Shown piece by piece: positions 35,651 to 44,359 of a DNA stretch of 64,000 nt. The notes beneath the pieces were generated by a model. The model made no database searches. It was given only the letters and a program-made list of their open reading frames with translations, and was not told the DNA's origin. The stretch is from assembly GCF_014208105.1 (NCBI RefSeq), contig NZ_JACHMQ010000001.1, positions 4,340,001-4,404,000 of the forward strand, given 5' to 3'. Source of the DNA: Actinomadura coerulea (GTDB lineage: Bacteria; Actinomycetota; Actinomycetes; Streptosporangiales; Streptosporangiaceae). Position 1 is the stretch's first letter, and the number at the start of each line of letters is the position of its first letter. The position numbers were made by a program, and so were the translations under genes.

Positions 35651-36680
35651 TATTGGCACCGATCTACGGTCGACTGACGCAACCAGGTCATGTGCGGCTT
35701 CATCTGACGTGATCGGGGGAACCGGATACCGATCGCGGAGGTGCCAGGTGGCCGCCTCGTCCAGTTCATCGGCGATGACCTTGCGAAATTCTGCACGAAG
35801 GTCGCTCAATGCAGGGGTGGCGCCTGCGGAGGAAACTGTCAGAAGGTGCTGCACGGAGGCCAAAAGAATCATAGCGTGCCAGCCGAGATAGACCGCGACG
35901 GCTTCCCAGCAGAAAATGTTGAAGCGGTCGAGGAGCAGGTATCCGAGAAGCTGGTTCAGCCAGATATCGCAACGTTCAGCGGGCTTGGCAGAGGCCTTGA
36001 TATCGACCAGGGTCCTACCCTTCACCAGATCCGCGATGGCGAACCCCGGGGACAGGGAAGGCGCGATGACGGTTCGCTCCCCCAGGTTCGTGAGTTGCTA
36101 GCGGCCGTAGCGCAGGGAGCCGTGCCACATATGGCGCAAGCCGTGGAATGCCGGATGGTCCTCATCGGCCCCGCCGCCGCGCGCAGCCTGCAGTGTCAGT
36201 AGGAGCGAGCGACGTACCTGCGCTGCGGGTGTCGCGTGGAGCCGGTGGGCGATCTGTTCGACGCCGGCCAGCTCCACGCAGGCCACCAGCGCGGCGTGCT
36301 GGGGGGCGTCCTCACATCGATCGGGACGGCCCCTGCGGATCCATGCCAACAGCACGGGGTCATTCGTGTCATCGGGGGGCACATGCTCGTAGGCGGCCGG
36401 GGTGAAGCCCGCAGCAGTCAGCAGGCTGGTGCATGTCTCGGCTGGCAGGAATGACAGAAGCCCCCAGTGAGCCGGCTCGGCCGCAAGGTCCAGCCCTATT
36501 CGCAGTTCCAGAGCGGTGCCGAGGCTACGGCCGGTCTGCCTTCACATCGATCGGTGCCCAGGGAGCCTTGCGTATCTGCCTGACCCATTGGTTCGCCACC
36601 ACGCCACGTTGCGGTAGGTGAGCATCCAGAAAGGCGCACAGCGTGCTGCCGGGATTGCTTGCTTGATCACTCAACGACAT
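35642..36680 (-). pseudogene. Decayed gene with a restriction-like fold, frameshift and amber stop
   Basis: From ATG 36680 the frame reads MSLSDQASNPGSTLCAFLDA and then runs into a stop near 36530. After a one-base shift it continues as GRSLGTALELRIGLDLAAE, then LLSFLPAETC, to an in-frame TAG at 36098-36100, and beyond it as LVDIKASAKPAERCDIWLNQ and LLGYLLLDRF. The last part resembles a PD-(D/E)XK-like core with an IK motif (DIK). One frameshift and one amber stop show decay unless they are sequencing errors. It lies just after the TIR island, on the other strand. Confidence 0.7.
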
Positions 36681-36729
36681 GGTGGGGCACCCTTCTCGGT
36701 TCGCCAGGGTCCTAGGAGTGGGCTGATCT

Positions 36730-36756
36730 GGGGGTGGTGGGGGGTGGGGGGGTTGG
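36730..36756 (+). repeat. G-rich run, possible G-quadruplex
   Basis: Runs of G5, G2, G6, G7 and G2 separated by single T residues lie ~40 bp upstream of the MFS start. They could fold as a G-quadruplex in DNA or RNA. Confidence 0.4.
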
Positions 36757-36793
36757 TTAGTTTTTGGGCTGGCCGCTTGTGGTGAGGAGAACC

Positions 36794-38191
36794 ATGCTCC
36801 CTGCGGAGGCGTCTGGTCGGGGTGTCGTGGGTGCGGGCGGGGGGAGGGTGGCGCTGGCGCTGCTGTGCGGGTGCCAGCTTCTTCTGGTGGTCGACGCCTC
36901 GATCGTGAACATCGCGTTGCCCAGCATTCAGCGGGGGCTCGGGTTCAGCGACGCGGGGCTTTCGTGGGTGGTCAACGCCTACACGCTCACGTTCGGGGGG
37001 CTGCTGCTGCTCGGGGGGCGGGCCGGTGATCTACTCGGGCACCGGCGGGTGTTCGCGGCGGGTGTCGGGGTGTTCACCGCCGCCTCGCTGGCCGGGGGGC
37101 TCGCGGTCTCGCCGGGGTGGCTGCTGGCGGCTCGGGCGATGCAGGGGGCGGGGGCCGCGCTCGCGGGTCCGGGGTCGTTGGCGCTCATCGCGACCACCTT
37201 CCGGGACGCGGAGCGCAGGAGCCGGGCGCTGGCCGCCTTCTCCATGGTCGCGAGTGCGGGGATGGTCGCCGGGCTGGTGCTCGGGGGCGTCCTGACCGCG
37301 TGGGCGTCCTGGCGGGCCGTGCTGTTCGTCAACGTGCCGGTGGGGCTCGCGATCGTGCTGCTCGCGTCGCGGGTGGTACGGGAGTCGGCCAGGCAGGAGG
37401 GACGGTTCGACGTGGGCGGGGCGGTCGCGTGCACCGGCGGCTCGACGCTCCTGGTGTACGGGTTCATCCGCGCCGCCGAGCAGGGGTGGTCCGGGGCGCT
37501 CACGGTGGGCGCCTTCTGCGGGGCGGGGGCGCTGCTGGCGCTGTTCCCGGTGATCGAGGCGCGGGCGCGGCAGCCGATCGTCCCGCTGGGGCTGTTCGCC
37601 GACCGGGACCGGGTGGGCGCCTTCCTCATGCGGTTCCTGCTCACGGCGGCCATGAGCGGGATGCTGTTCTTCCTGACGCTCTACGTGCAGGGGGTGCTGG
37701 GGTACGGGCCGCTGGCGACGGGGTTCGGGTTCCTGCCGACGACGATCGCGCTGATCGCGGCCAGCCGGGCCGTGCCCGGGCTGCTGCCCCGGTACGGGCC
37801 GCGGCCGATCATGGCCGCCGGGACGGTGCTGTGCGCGGCCGGGATGGTGTGGCTGACGCAGGTGCCGCGGGACGGCTCGTACGCCGCGGTGATCCTCGGG
37901 CCGGTGCTGCTGTTCGGGGCGGGGACGGGCCTGGTGGCGGTGGCGGCGACGTTCACGGCGATGCGGTCGGTGCCGCCCGGGGAGTCCGGGGCCGCCTCGG
38001 CGCTGCTGCAGAGCATGCAGCAGATCGGCGGGTCGCTGGGCGTCGCCGTCCTGGTCACCGTGGACCATGCCGGTTCGTCGAAGGTGGACGGCATGCGGGA
38101 CGCGTTCACGGCCGGGGTGGCGTTCACCGCCTGCATGCTCCTCGCGCTGGTCGCCTTCCGCGCTCAGGGACGTTCCGGGTCGCAGAGCTGA
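36794..38191 (+). CDS. MFS transporter, EmrB/QacA (DHA2) type
   Basis: 465 residues, 12-14 membrane helices. Helix 1 LLLVVDASIVNIALPSIQRGL carries the DHA2 motif (DxxIVNVALP). LGGRAGDLLGHRRVF and GPGSLALIATTF-type motifs are also present. It exports drugs or natural products by proton antiport and is a likely exporter for the adjacent cluster. ATG 36794 has GAGGAGA just upstream. It overlaps the convergent LanB-like gene by 28 bp. Confidence 0.88.
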   Translation: MLPAEASGRGVVGAGGGRVALALLCGCQLLLVVDASIVNIALPSIQRGLGFSDAGLSWVVNAYTLTFGGLLLLGGRAGDLLGHRRVFAAGVGVFTAASLAGGLAVSPGWLLAARAMQGAGAALAGPGSLALIATTFRDAERRSRALAAFSMVASAGMVAGLVLGGVLTAWASWRAVLFVNVPVGLAIVLLASRVVRESARQEGRFDVGGAVACTGGSTLLVYGFIRAAEQGWSGALTVGAFCGAGALLALFPVIEARARQPIVPLGLFADRDRVGAFLMRFLLTAAMSGMLFFLTLYVQGVLGYGPLATGFGFLPTTIALIAASRAVPGLLPRYGPRPIMAAGTVLCAAGMVWLTQVPRDGSYAAVILGPVLLFGAGTGLVAVAATFTAMRSVPPGESGAASALLQSMQQIGGSLGVAVLVTVDHAGSSKVDGMRDAFTAGVAFTACMLLALVAFRAQGRSGSQS

Positions 38192-40473
38192 AGGCGCAGT
38201 TCGCAGCTGTAGCGCCGTCCCCCGGCGTCGGGCAGCCACGATTCGTCCAGGTCCGGGAGGAGTTCGGTGAAGACGACGGGGACGTCGTCGCCGGAGGCCG
38301 CGCGGGCGCTGCGCAGCAGCGTGGCGAACGAGGACACGTACCGGGGGCCGGTGAGGTCGACGTAGACGGGTTTGACCTCCGTGCCGACCTTGGCGAAGAC
38401 GCGTTCGGGCATGCCCAGGGAGCGGCGCAGGCGGCGGGCGGCGAGGTACTCGCGGGGGCCGTGCGCGGGCGCGATGCCCGTCCCGCCGACGGTCGTGCGC
38501 CAGGTCTCGCGGGCCACGACGAGCCCGTCCAGCGTCAGCCGCGGGTGGTGGGGGCCCGCGCCGGCGAGCTTGAACGCCTCGGCGCCGAGCCAGCCGAACA
38601 GCAGCGCGAACACCTCGCGGAGCGGGCACCGGAGCCCGTCCGGTCCGGTGACCTCCAGGGTTCCGGCGTGTTCACGGGTTTCGGCATGCTCGGACACGGT
38701 GAGCGCGACCAGCGGCAGGACGCGGGCCGGGTCCGCTCCCGGCGCCGGGGTGAAGGCGAGCTGGCGGTCGGTGGCCCCGAGGACGGGGGCGATGCGCGCG
38801 GTGTACTGGGGCCACCAGGTCGGGTACAGCGGCCGGAACTGGGGGCCGATGTCCTCGGCGGCCGCGGCGCGCAGCCGGGGCGGGTCGGGGTGCCGGTCGG
38901 CGAAGACGGCGCAGTCGAGGGTCGGCCACGCCGTGTGCATCTCGCCGAGGACGAGGGTGAACTCCCCCGCCGCCATCGCCTCGGGGCCGGCCGCGCCGAG
39001 GCACAGGTCGGGGCTGTGGATGCGGGCCCCCGCCCAGCCGGGACGCTCGGCGGCGAACAGCCGGGCGGCGGGCTCCTCCAGGTCGGCGGCGGTGAAGGCG
39101 AGGCGGCGCTCGCCCTGCGCGTCGTCCAGGCCGAACAGCGCGTTCCAGCGGCGGGCGAACTCGGCGGCGACCGCGTCCGCCGGGCGGTCGCGCCCGGTCA
39201 GCAGTGCCTGGGCGGCGTCCCAGAACGCCGGCATCGGCACGCCGCCGGCGCCCGGTTCGAGCAGGTCGCGGTACAGATCGCGGAACGCGGCGTCGTAGGC
39301 GTCCGCGAGGGTGGCCGACAGCCATCGCGCGGCGGGCAGGAGGACGGACCCGAACGGGCCGGCGAGCGCGTCCAGGAGCGGGCGGCCGAACGTGACGTCC
39401 AGGTCGCGGACGGTGTCCTCGTAGCAGAGCCGCCGTCCCGCGTACATCTGCCCGCTGCGCCGCTCCGGGTCCGCCCCGGTGACGGCGGTGAACTCGGTGT
39501 CCAGGCGTTCCAGCGCGGCGGCCAGGGCGACGGCGTCGCCTGCTGCGGCGGCCACGGACGCGCGGGCCCGGTCGAGCCGGGCGAGTCCGGCCAGGGCCCG
39601 GTCCCGGGCCCGCGGCTCGGCGATCGCGTCGAGGGTCTCGCGGAGTACCTGTTCCGCCCTCGGGTTGTACGGCATGTTCACGCCCCGCCAGACGATTCCG
39701 TCGTCGACCAGCCGCTCCAGGGCGGTGGCCAGGTGCGGGCCGGGGGCGATCTCGGCCGCGGCCCGGGTGCCGTCGCAGCGGGACAGCACCTCGGCTTCGG
39801 CGGCGGTCAGGGGACGCGGGTCCGCCCCCGGCCTCAGGACGCGTTCTCCGTCGGCGAGCAGATGCGGGTGGACGCCGGCGGGCAGCCACGGCGCCACGTC
39901 CGGGTCGTCCAGGAGCGCGGCGACGTACGCCTCCAGCGCCCAGAACTCGTAGTCGACCCTGCGGGACCGCACCAGTCCCCCGCCGGGCCGCGCCTCGACG
40001 GCGTCCGCCGCCTCGGGGTCGAGGGTGCCCCAGGCGACGGGGCCGAAGAACCCGGCGGTGTCGTTCTTGCCGCAGTAGCGCTGCCAGTAGCGGACGAGGG
40101 TGTTCTCGCGCTCCCGCCGCTTCTTGCGCTCCAGCCTCGGGTTCTTCCCCGGCCGGGCGTCCGGGCCGTCGGCGAGACGTGCCAAATGCGTCGCGGCGGC
40201 GGGGTTCTGCCACGTCACCGCCTCGCGGAAGAGCGGGTCGGCGGCGATCTTCGCGGCGGCGCGGGCCGCGTCCGCCAATGCGGCGTCCATGGCCTGCGCG
40301 AATTCGGTTTCGCCGGTGGCGCCGTCGAGAAAGGCGTCGGCGGTCGCGGCGCATTCCGGCGCCGCGAAAAGCGCGAGTCCGTCCGCGGGGAATCCGGTGG
40401 AGCGGATCAGCACATCTCGCCAAACCGACCATCGCGTTCCGGGTAGCCGCACCGAGTGCCGTCCGTCGCCCAC
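38164..40473 (-). CDS. LanB-type lantibiotic dehydratase family protein
   Basis: 769 residues. The region around YCGKNDTAGFFGPVAWG and the C-terminal YLAARRLRRSLGMPERVFAK followed by VYVDLTGPRYVSSFATLLRS are characteristic of the glutamylation (N-terminal) part of LanB proteins, which add glutamate from Glu-tRNA to Ser/Thr or form amide bonds. No precursor peptide or cyclase gene is nearby. In an amino-acid-carrier cluster it may attach an amino acid to a peptide or carrier. GTG 40473 has GGAGGGA 7 nt upstream; a TTG frame extends to 40515. Divergent from the KAS gene. Confidence 0.75.
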   Translation of the reverse strand: MGDGRHSVRLPGTRWSVWRDVLIRSTGFPADGLALFAAPECAATADAFLDGATGETEFAQAMDAALADAARAAAKIAADPLFREAVTWQNPAAATHLARLADGPDARPGKNPRLERKKRRERENTLVRYWQRYCGKNDTAGFFGPVAWGTLDPEAADAVEARPGGGLVRSRRVDYEFWALEAYVAALLDDPDVAPWLPAGVHPHLLADGERVLRPGADPRPLTAAEAEVLSRCDGTRAAAEIAPGPHLATALERLVDDGIVWRGVNMPYNPRAEQVLRETLDAIAEPRARDRALAGLARLDRARASVAAAAGDAVALAAALERLDTEFTAVTGADPERRSGQMYAGRRLCYEDTVRDLDVTFGRPLLDALAGPFGSVLLPAARWLSATLADAYDAAFRDLYRDLLEPGAGGVPMPAFWDAAQALLTGRDRPADAVAAEFARRWNALFGLDDAQGERRLAFTAADLEEPAARLFAAERPGWAGARIHSPDLCLGAAGPEAMAAGEFTLVLGEMHTAWPTLDCAVFADRHPDPPRLRAAAAEDIGPQFRPLYPTWWPQYTARIAPVLGATDRQLAFTPAPGADPARVLPLVALTVSEHAETREHAGTLEVTGPDGLRCPLREVFALLFGWLGAEAFKLAGAGPHHPRLTLDGLVVARETWRTTVGGTGIAPAHGPREYLAARRLRRSLGMPERVFAKVGTEVKPVYVDLTGPRYVSSFATLLRSARAASGDDVPVVFTELLPDLDESWLPDAGGRRYSCELRLQLCDPERP

Positions 40474-40570
40474 CGAGATCTCCCTCCGCCACCGGAAACG
40501 GCTCTCGCCCCGCAAAGAAGATCAACATAATGTGTGATGAGTTTGCCGTCACCCTCCCGGAGGTCCGCAC

Positions 40571-41608
40571 ATGCGCTGCGACGGTCTGTTCCTCGCCGGG
40601 CTCGCCCACCGGATCCCCGAGGCCGTGGACGTGGACGGGGCGGTGGACGGCGGCCGCTACGACGCCGAAGACCGGAGGGCCGACGGATACGCCTCCGTCG
40701 CGGTCGCCACGGGCGAGGCCCCGCCGGAGATGGCGGCCGCGGCGGCGCGCCGCGCGCTGGACCGGTCCGGGATCCCGCCGTCGGACGTCGCGCTCCTGCT
40801 GCACGCGTCGGCCTGGTTCCAGGGCGTCGACTACTGGCCGGCCGCCTCGTACGTGCACCGCGAGGTCCTCGGCGACGACGGCCGGCGGGCGCCCGCGCTG
40901 GACGTCCAGCAGATGTGCGCGGGGGCCATCGGCGCGCTGGAGCTGGCCGCCTCCTACCTGGCCGCCGACGCCTCCCGCGCGTCCGCCCTGGTCACGACCG
41001 CGGACCGGTTCGCCGACCCCGGGTTCGACCGGTGGCGCGGGGACGTGCGCGGCATCGTCTACGGGGACGGCGCGGCCGCCGCGGTGCTCGCCCGGGACGG
41101 CTTCGCCCGGCTGCTGGCCGTCTCGACGGTCGTCGACACCGCGCTGGAGGGGATGTACCGGGGCGACGAGCCGTTCGCCTCCGCGCCCGGCCGCCCGGTG
41201 GACGTGCGCGCGCGCCGCGCCGCGTTCGCCGTGCACGCCAGGGCGCTGGTGGGGAGCCTCGGGGGGCGGACCGCCTCCGGCCTGGCCGAGGCCGTCGGCC
41301 GGACGCTGGACGAGGCCGGGCTGAAGATCGCCGACGTCTCCCGGTTCGCGTTCCCCAACGTCGGCCTGCACGTGCTGCGCACCCGGTACGCCGAGCCGCT
41401 CGGCCTGGACGTGGAGCGCACCACGTGGGACTGGGGCCGCCGGACCGGGCACGTCGGCGCGGCCGACCAGCTCACCGGCCTGACCCATCTGGTGGAGTCC
41501 GGGCTGGTGGGGCCGGGCGACCGGGTGCTGCTGGTCGGGATCGGCGCCGGGTTCGCCTGGACGTGCGCCGCCGTCGAGATGATCCGGCGTCCCGCCTGGG
41601 GCGGCTGA
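40571..41608 (+). CDS. Ketoacyl-ACP synthase III-like enzyme with altered active site
   Basis: 345 residues, thiolase fold. The catalytic Cys is C116 (LDVQQMCAGAIGAL). The usual His-Asn pair is not intact: the position of HQAN reads FPNVG and the GNTSAAS motif reads GHVGAADQ. Such KAS III-like proteins in secondary metabolism often act as acyl transferases rather than condensing enzymes. ATG 40571 has GGAGG upstream. Divergent from the LanB gene; first gene of the forward cluster run. Confidence 0.85.
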   Translation: MRCDGLFLAGLAHRIPEAVDVDGAVDGGRYDAEDRRADGYASVAVATGEAPPEMAAAAARRALDRSGIPPSDVALLLHASAWFQGVDYWPAASYVHREVLGDDGRRAPALDVQQMCAGAIGALELAASYLAADASRASALVTTADRFADPGFDRWRGDVRGIVYGDGAAAAVLARDGFARLLAVSTVVDTALEGMYRGDEPFASAPGRPVDVRARRAAFAVHARALVGSLGGRTASGLAEAVGRTLDEAGLKIADVSRFAFPNVGLHVLRTRYAEPLGLDVERTTWDWGRRTGHVGAADQLTGLTHLVESGLVGPGDRVLLVGIGAGFAWTCAAVEMIRRPAWGG

Positions 41609-41717
41609 CCCCGCCGCTCCCCATGTCAGGCGCTCGCCGAGCGTCCCGACCAGCGTGCCCGCCGATATTGCGGAGCGCTGGTCGCCCCCGCCATCGCGAC
41701 CTCGCTCTGTTATGTCA

Positions 41718-41750
41718 TGACGTCACAAAAAGACGAATCAATCCTGATTC
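41718..41750. promoter_or_regulatory. AT-rich regulatory region upstream of sulfotransferase
   Basis: The palindrome TGACGTCA (41718-41725) and the inverted repeat GAATCA/TGATTC (41735-41740 and 41745-41750) lie in AT-rich DNA. A TATGTT-like box is about 40 bp further on. This is the likely promoter region of the carrier-protein operon. Confidence 0.45.
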
Positions 41751-41839
41751 ACTCGTGATGGTTCCACTTTACGAAAGATCATGTTTTTATGTTCCCGACC
41801 AGCTTGTGCCGGTACACCCCGGAAGGTCGCGGTTTGCCA

Positions 41840-42727
41840 ATGAAGGTGCTTTACATCACCGGTTGGTGTCGCAGCGGCAGCACCATGCTGGGCAACGTCC
41901 TCGCCGAGGTCCCGGGGATCGTGCACGTCGGCGAACTGCGTTTCCTCTGGCTGAACGGGGTTCTCGGAACGGGCAGCAACGGCAGGTGCGGCTGCGGGCT
42001 CGGCCACCGCGAATGCCCGTTCTGGTCCGAGGTGCTGGAGGAGGTCCGCCCGCGCGGGACGTCCCTCGAACGGCACGCCGCCGAGGTCGTCGCCTGGCAG
42101 GAGGCGTACCGGACCCGGCACACCTGGCGGGTGCTGCGCGACCCGCCGCGCGACGGGTGGCCGGACGTGCTCGCCGCCGCCTACCGCGCCGTCGCCCGGG
42201 TCTCGGGGGCGCGCGTGATCGTCGACAGCTCCAAGTTCGCCTCGGACGCCGCGCTGCTGGCGTCCCTGCCGGGCGTCGAGGGCCGCTACGTCCACCTGAT
42301 CCGCGATCCGCGCGCGGTGGCCTGGTCGTGGCTGCGGCCCAAGGCGTACACGGGCCGCCGGTCCGCGCTGAACAGCACCTGGCACTGGACCGGCTTCAAC
42401 CTGGCGGCCGAGGCGGTCGGCCGCGCGAACCGGGACCGCTCGCTGCACATGCGCTACGAGGCCCTCGTCCGCAGCCCCCGCGCCGCCGTCGGCGCCATCC
42501 TCGACCTGCTCGGCCACGAGGGGCCGAACCCCGTCGGCGCCGACGGGACGGTCGAGCTCGGCGGCAACCACACGGTCACCGGCAACCCCGACCGGTTCGG
42601 ACGCGGCCGGACCCGGATCGAGGAGGACCGCAGGTGGCACGCCGCGCTCCCCCGCCCCCAGCGTTCCGCGACCACGCTCATGGCGCTCCCGCTGCTGCAC
42701 CGGTACGGCTACGAGAAGAGGGCGTGA
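41840..42727 (+). CDS. PAPS-dependent sulfotransferase
   Basis: 295 residues. The 5'-phosphosulfate loop is TGWCRSGSTML at the N-terminus; the 3'-phosphate site is seen at VIVDSSKFASD and HLIRDPRAVAWSW. It would transfer sulfate to a hydroxyl group. In known carrier-protein pathways for azabicyclic amino acids a sulfotransferase activates a hydroxyl for ring closure, which fits this cluster. Start ATG 41840, weak ribosome site; a TTG at 41834 fits the GGAAGG spacing better. Confidence 0.85.
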   Translation: MKVLYITGWCRSGSTMLGNVLAEVPGIVHVGELRFLWLNGVLGTGSNGRCGCGLGHRECPFWSEVLEEVRPRGTSLERHAAEVVAWQEAYRTRHTWRVLRDPPRDGWPDVLAAAYRAVARVSGARVIVDSSKFASDAALLASLPGVEGRYVHLIRDPRAVAWSWLRPKAYTGRRSALNSTWHWTGFNLAAEAVGRANRDRSLHMRYEALVRSPRAAVGAILDLLGHEGPNPVGADGTVELGGNHTVTGNPDRFGRGRTRIEEDRRWHAALPRPQRSATTLMALPLLHRYGYEKRA

Positions 42728-42728
42728 G

Positions 42729-43502
42729 GTGGACCTCGGACTGGACGGGAAGGTGGCCCTGGTCGCGGGCGGGTCGGCGGGCATCGGGCTCGCGATCGCC
42801 CGCGACCTGGTGCGCGAGGGCGCCGCGGTGTCGATCGCGGGCCGCGACCCCGGCAGGCTGGCCAAGGCCCGCGACGCGATCCGCGCGGACCTCGGCGCGG
42901 ACGTCGGCACCCGCGCTCTGGACGTGCGCGACACCGAGGCGGCGCGGGCCTGGGTCGACGACGCCGCGTCCCGGCACGGGGCCGTCCACATCATGGTCAC
43001 CAACGCGGCCGGGCCGCCCGCCGGGCCGACCGGGGCGTTCGGCCCGGACGACTACCGCGCCGCCCTCGACCTCGCGATGGTCTCCCACATCGGGCTCGCG
43101 CAGGCGGCGCTTCCGCACCTGCGGGAGGCCGGCTGGGGCCGGATCCTGATGGTCACCAGCGAGACGATCCGCGACCTCATCCCCGCGTTCGCGCTCTCGG
43201 GGATCGTGCGGACCGGGCTGGTCGGCTACGCCAAGACACTGGTGCACGAGCTCGGCCCCGGGGACATCACCGTCAACGTCCTCGCGCCCGGGTACACCGC
43301 GACGGACGCGCTTCTGTCCGGCATCACCGGCGAGCCCGGGGCGGAGACCGCCCGCGTCGCGCGGGAGGCGGGCATCCCGCTCGGCCGGGTCGCCCGGCCG
43401 GAGGAGGTCGCGGCGGCCGGGGTGTTCCTGCTGAGCGCCCGCGCGAGCTTCGTCACCGGCACCGTCCAGGTCGTCGACGGCGGCCGTTCCCTGGGGGTCT
43501 GA
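42729..43502 (+). CDS. SDR family protein lacking the YxxxK motif
   Basis: 257 residues. The cofactor loop AGGSAGIGLAIA and NAAGPP are present and the C-terminal FVTGTVQVVDGG is typical. The serine is in VTSETI, but the expected Tyr and Lys are replaced (FALSGIVRTGL has Ser and Arg at those places). This variant is found in a distinct SDR subgroup and may act on an unusual substrate. GTG 42729, one base after the previous stop. Confidence 0.8.
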   Translation: MDLGLDGKVALVAGGSAGIGLAIARDLVREGAAVSIAGRDPGRLAKARDAIRADLGADVGTRALDVRDTEAARAWVDDAASRHGAVHIMVTNAAGPPAGPTGAFGPDDYRAALDLAMVSHIGLAQAALPHLREAGWGRILMVTSETIRDLIPAFALSGIVRTGLVGYAKTLVHELGPGDITVNVLAPGYTATDALLSGITGEPGAETARVAREAGIPLGRVARPEEVAAAGVFLLSARASFVTGTVQVVDGGRSLGV

Positions 43503-43504
43503 CC

Positions 43505-44359
43505 ATGTCCGATCTGCCCGTGTCCGACGTGCGCATGATGCTGGACGATCCCGAGCTGACCCGGCGCAGCCCGGGCGAGGAGTTCGCGCTCGCCCACGCC
43601 CGGCACGGGCCGGACGCGGCGGTCGAGCTGCGCGCCTCCATCAGCGACCTGTTCCCGCCGGCCAAGCGCCGTCCCCGCCTCACCGTCCGGCACCTGCTCC
43701 GCAAGGCCGTCGTCGACGCCGACGAGGTCACCGTCTTCACCGAGCGGGCCGAGAACACCTCGCCGGACGACGCCGCCCCGGAGTGGGAGTTCGAGGTCGG
43801 CTCCGCGGCGGTCCGGACGCAGGTCGTGCGGGCCTCGGTGCCGGTGCCCAAGGAAATCCTCGCCGATCCCGCCGCGCTCGCCGCGTTCGTCGACTACCGG
43901 TTGCTGGTGCGGCTCGGCACGGCGGAGAACGACGTCCTGCTCAACGGGACCGGGCCGATCCAGGGCCTGCTGCGCGTCCCGGGCCTGCGGGAACGGCCCG
44001 CCGACCCGGCGGACGGCGGTTCCGCGGCCCGGACGCTGCTCGCGACGGCGGCGCTGTGCGAGTGGTACGGCGGATCCGCGGACGGGATCGTCATGCACCC
44101 CGACGACTGGTGGCCGCTCGTGGCGGACGGCGCGTTCCTGGAACGGCTCGCCGTGCAGGGCGTCAAGGTCAGCAGGACCCGCATGGTGCCCGCGGGGACG
44201 GCCCTGGTCGGCGACTTCACCGCCGCCGCGACGCTGCTCGACCGCCGGTCCTCGACGATCAGGCTGGACGGGGACGCGCTGGTGGCCGAGATCCGCGAGG
44301 GCCTCGCCGTCCACCTGCCCGGCCATTTCGTGCTCGCCTCGCTTCCCGGCGGGCGCTGA
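43505..44359 (+). CDS. HK97-fold encapsulin-like shell protein (Family 3/natural product type)
   Basis: 284 residues. The second half matches the HK97 capsid/encapsulin pattern: FVDYRLLVRLGTAENDVLLNG, PIQGLLRVPGL, DGIVMHPDDWWPLV, VSRTRMVPAGTALVGDF and VAEIREGLAVHLP. The N-terminal ~90 residues may form an N-arm/E-loop. No terminase, portal or protease is nearby, so it is not a prophage. Encapsulins within natural-product clusters (Family 3) are known to sit near carrier-protein, sulfotransferase and SDR genes. It would form a protein shell enclosing pathway enzymes. Gap to SDR 2 bp; its stop overlaps the next start. Confidence 0.8.
   Translation: MSDLPVSDVRMMLDDPELTRRSPGEEFALAHARHGPDAAVELRASISDLFPPAKRRPRLTVRHLLRKAVVDADEVTVFTERAENTSPDDAAPEWEFEVGSAAVRTQVVRASVPVPKEILADPAALAAFVDYRLLVRLGTAENDVLLNGTGPIQGLLRVPGLRERPADPADGGSAARTLLATAALCEWYGGSADGIVMHPDDWWPLVADGAFLERLAVQGVKVSRTRMVPAGTALVGDFTAAATLLDRRSSTIRLDGDALVAEIREGLAVHLPGHFVLASLPGGR

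Noticed and set aside
36098-36100. Amber codon read as pyrrolysine or a readthrough signal
   Set aside because: An upstream frameshift in the same gene points to decay, and no pyrrolysine genes are seen.
37031-38629. Long open frame opposite the MFS transporter
   Set aside because: It is Arg/Pro/Gly-rich with no start signal and arises from the high GC of the true gene on the other strand; the same holds for many other long antisense frames.
43505-44359. Capsid-like gene as evidence of a prophage
   Set aside because: No terminase, portal, tail, protease or integrase is near, and its start and stop are coupled to metabolic genes.
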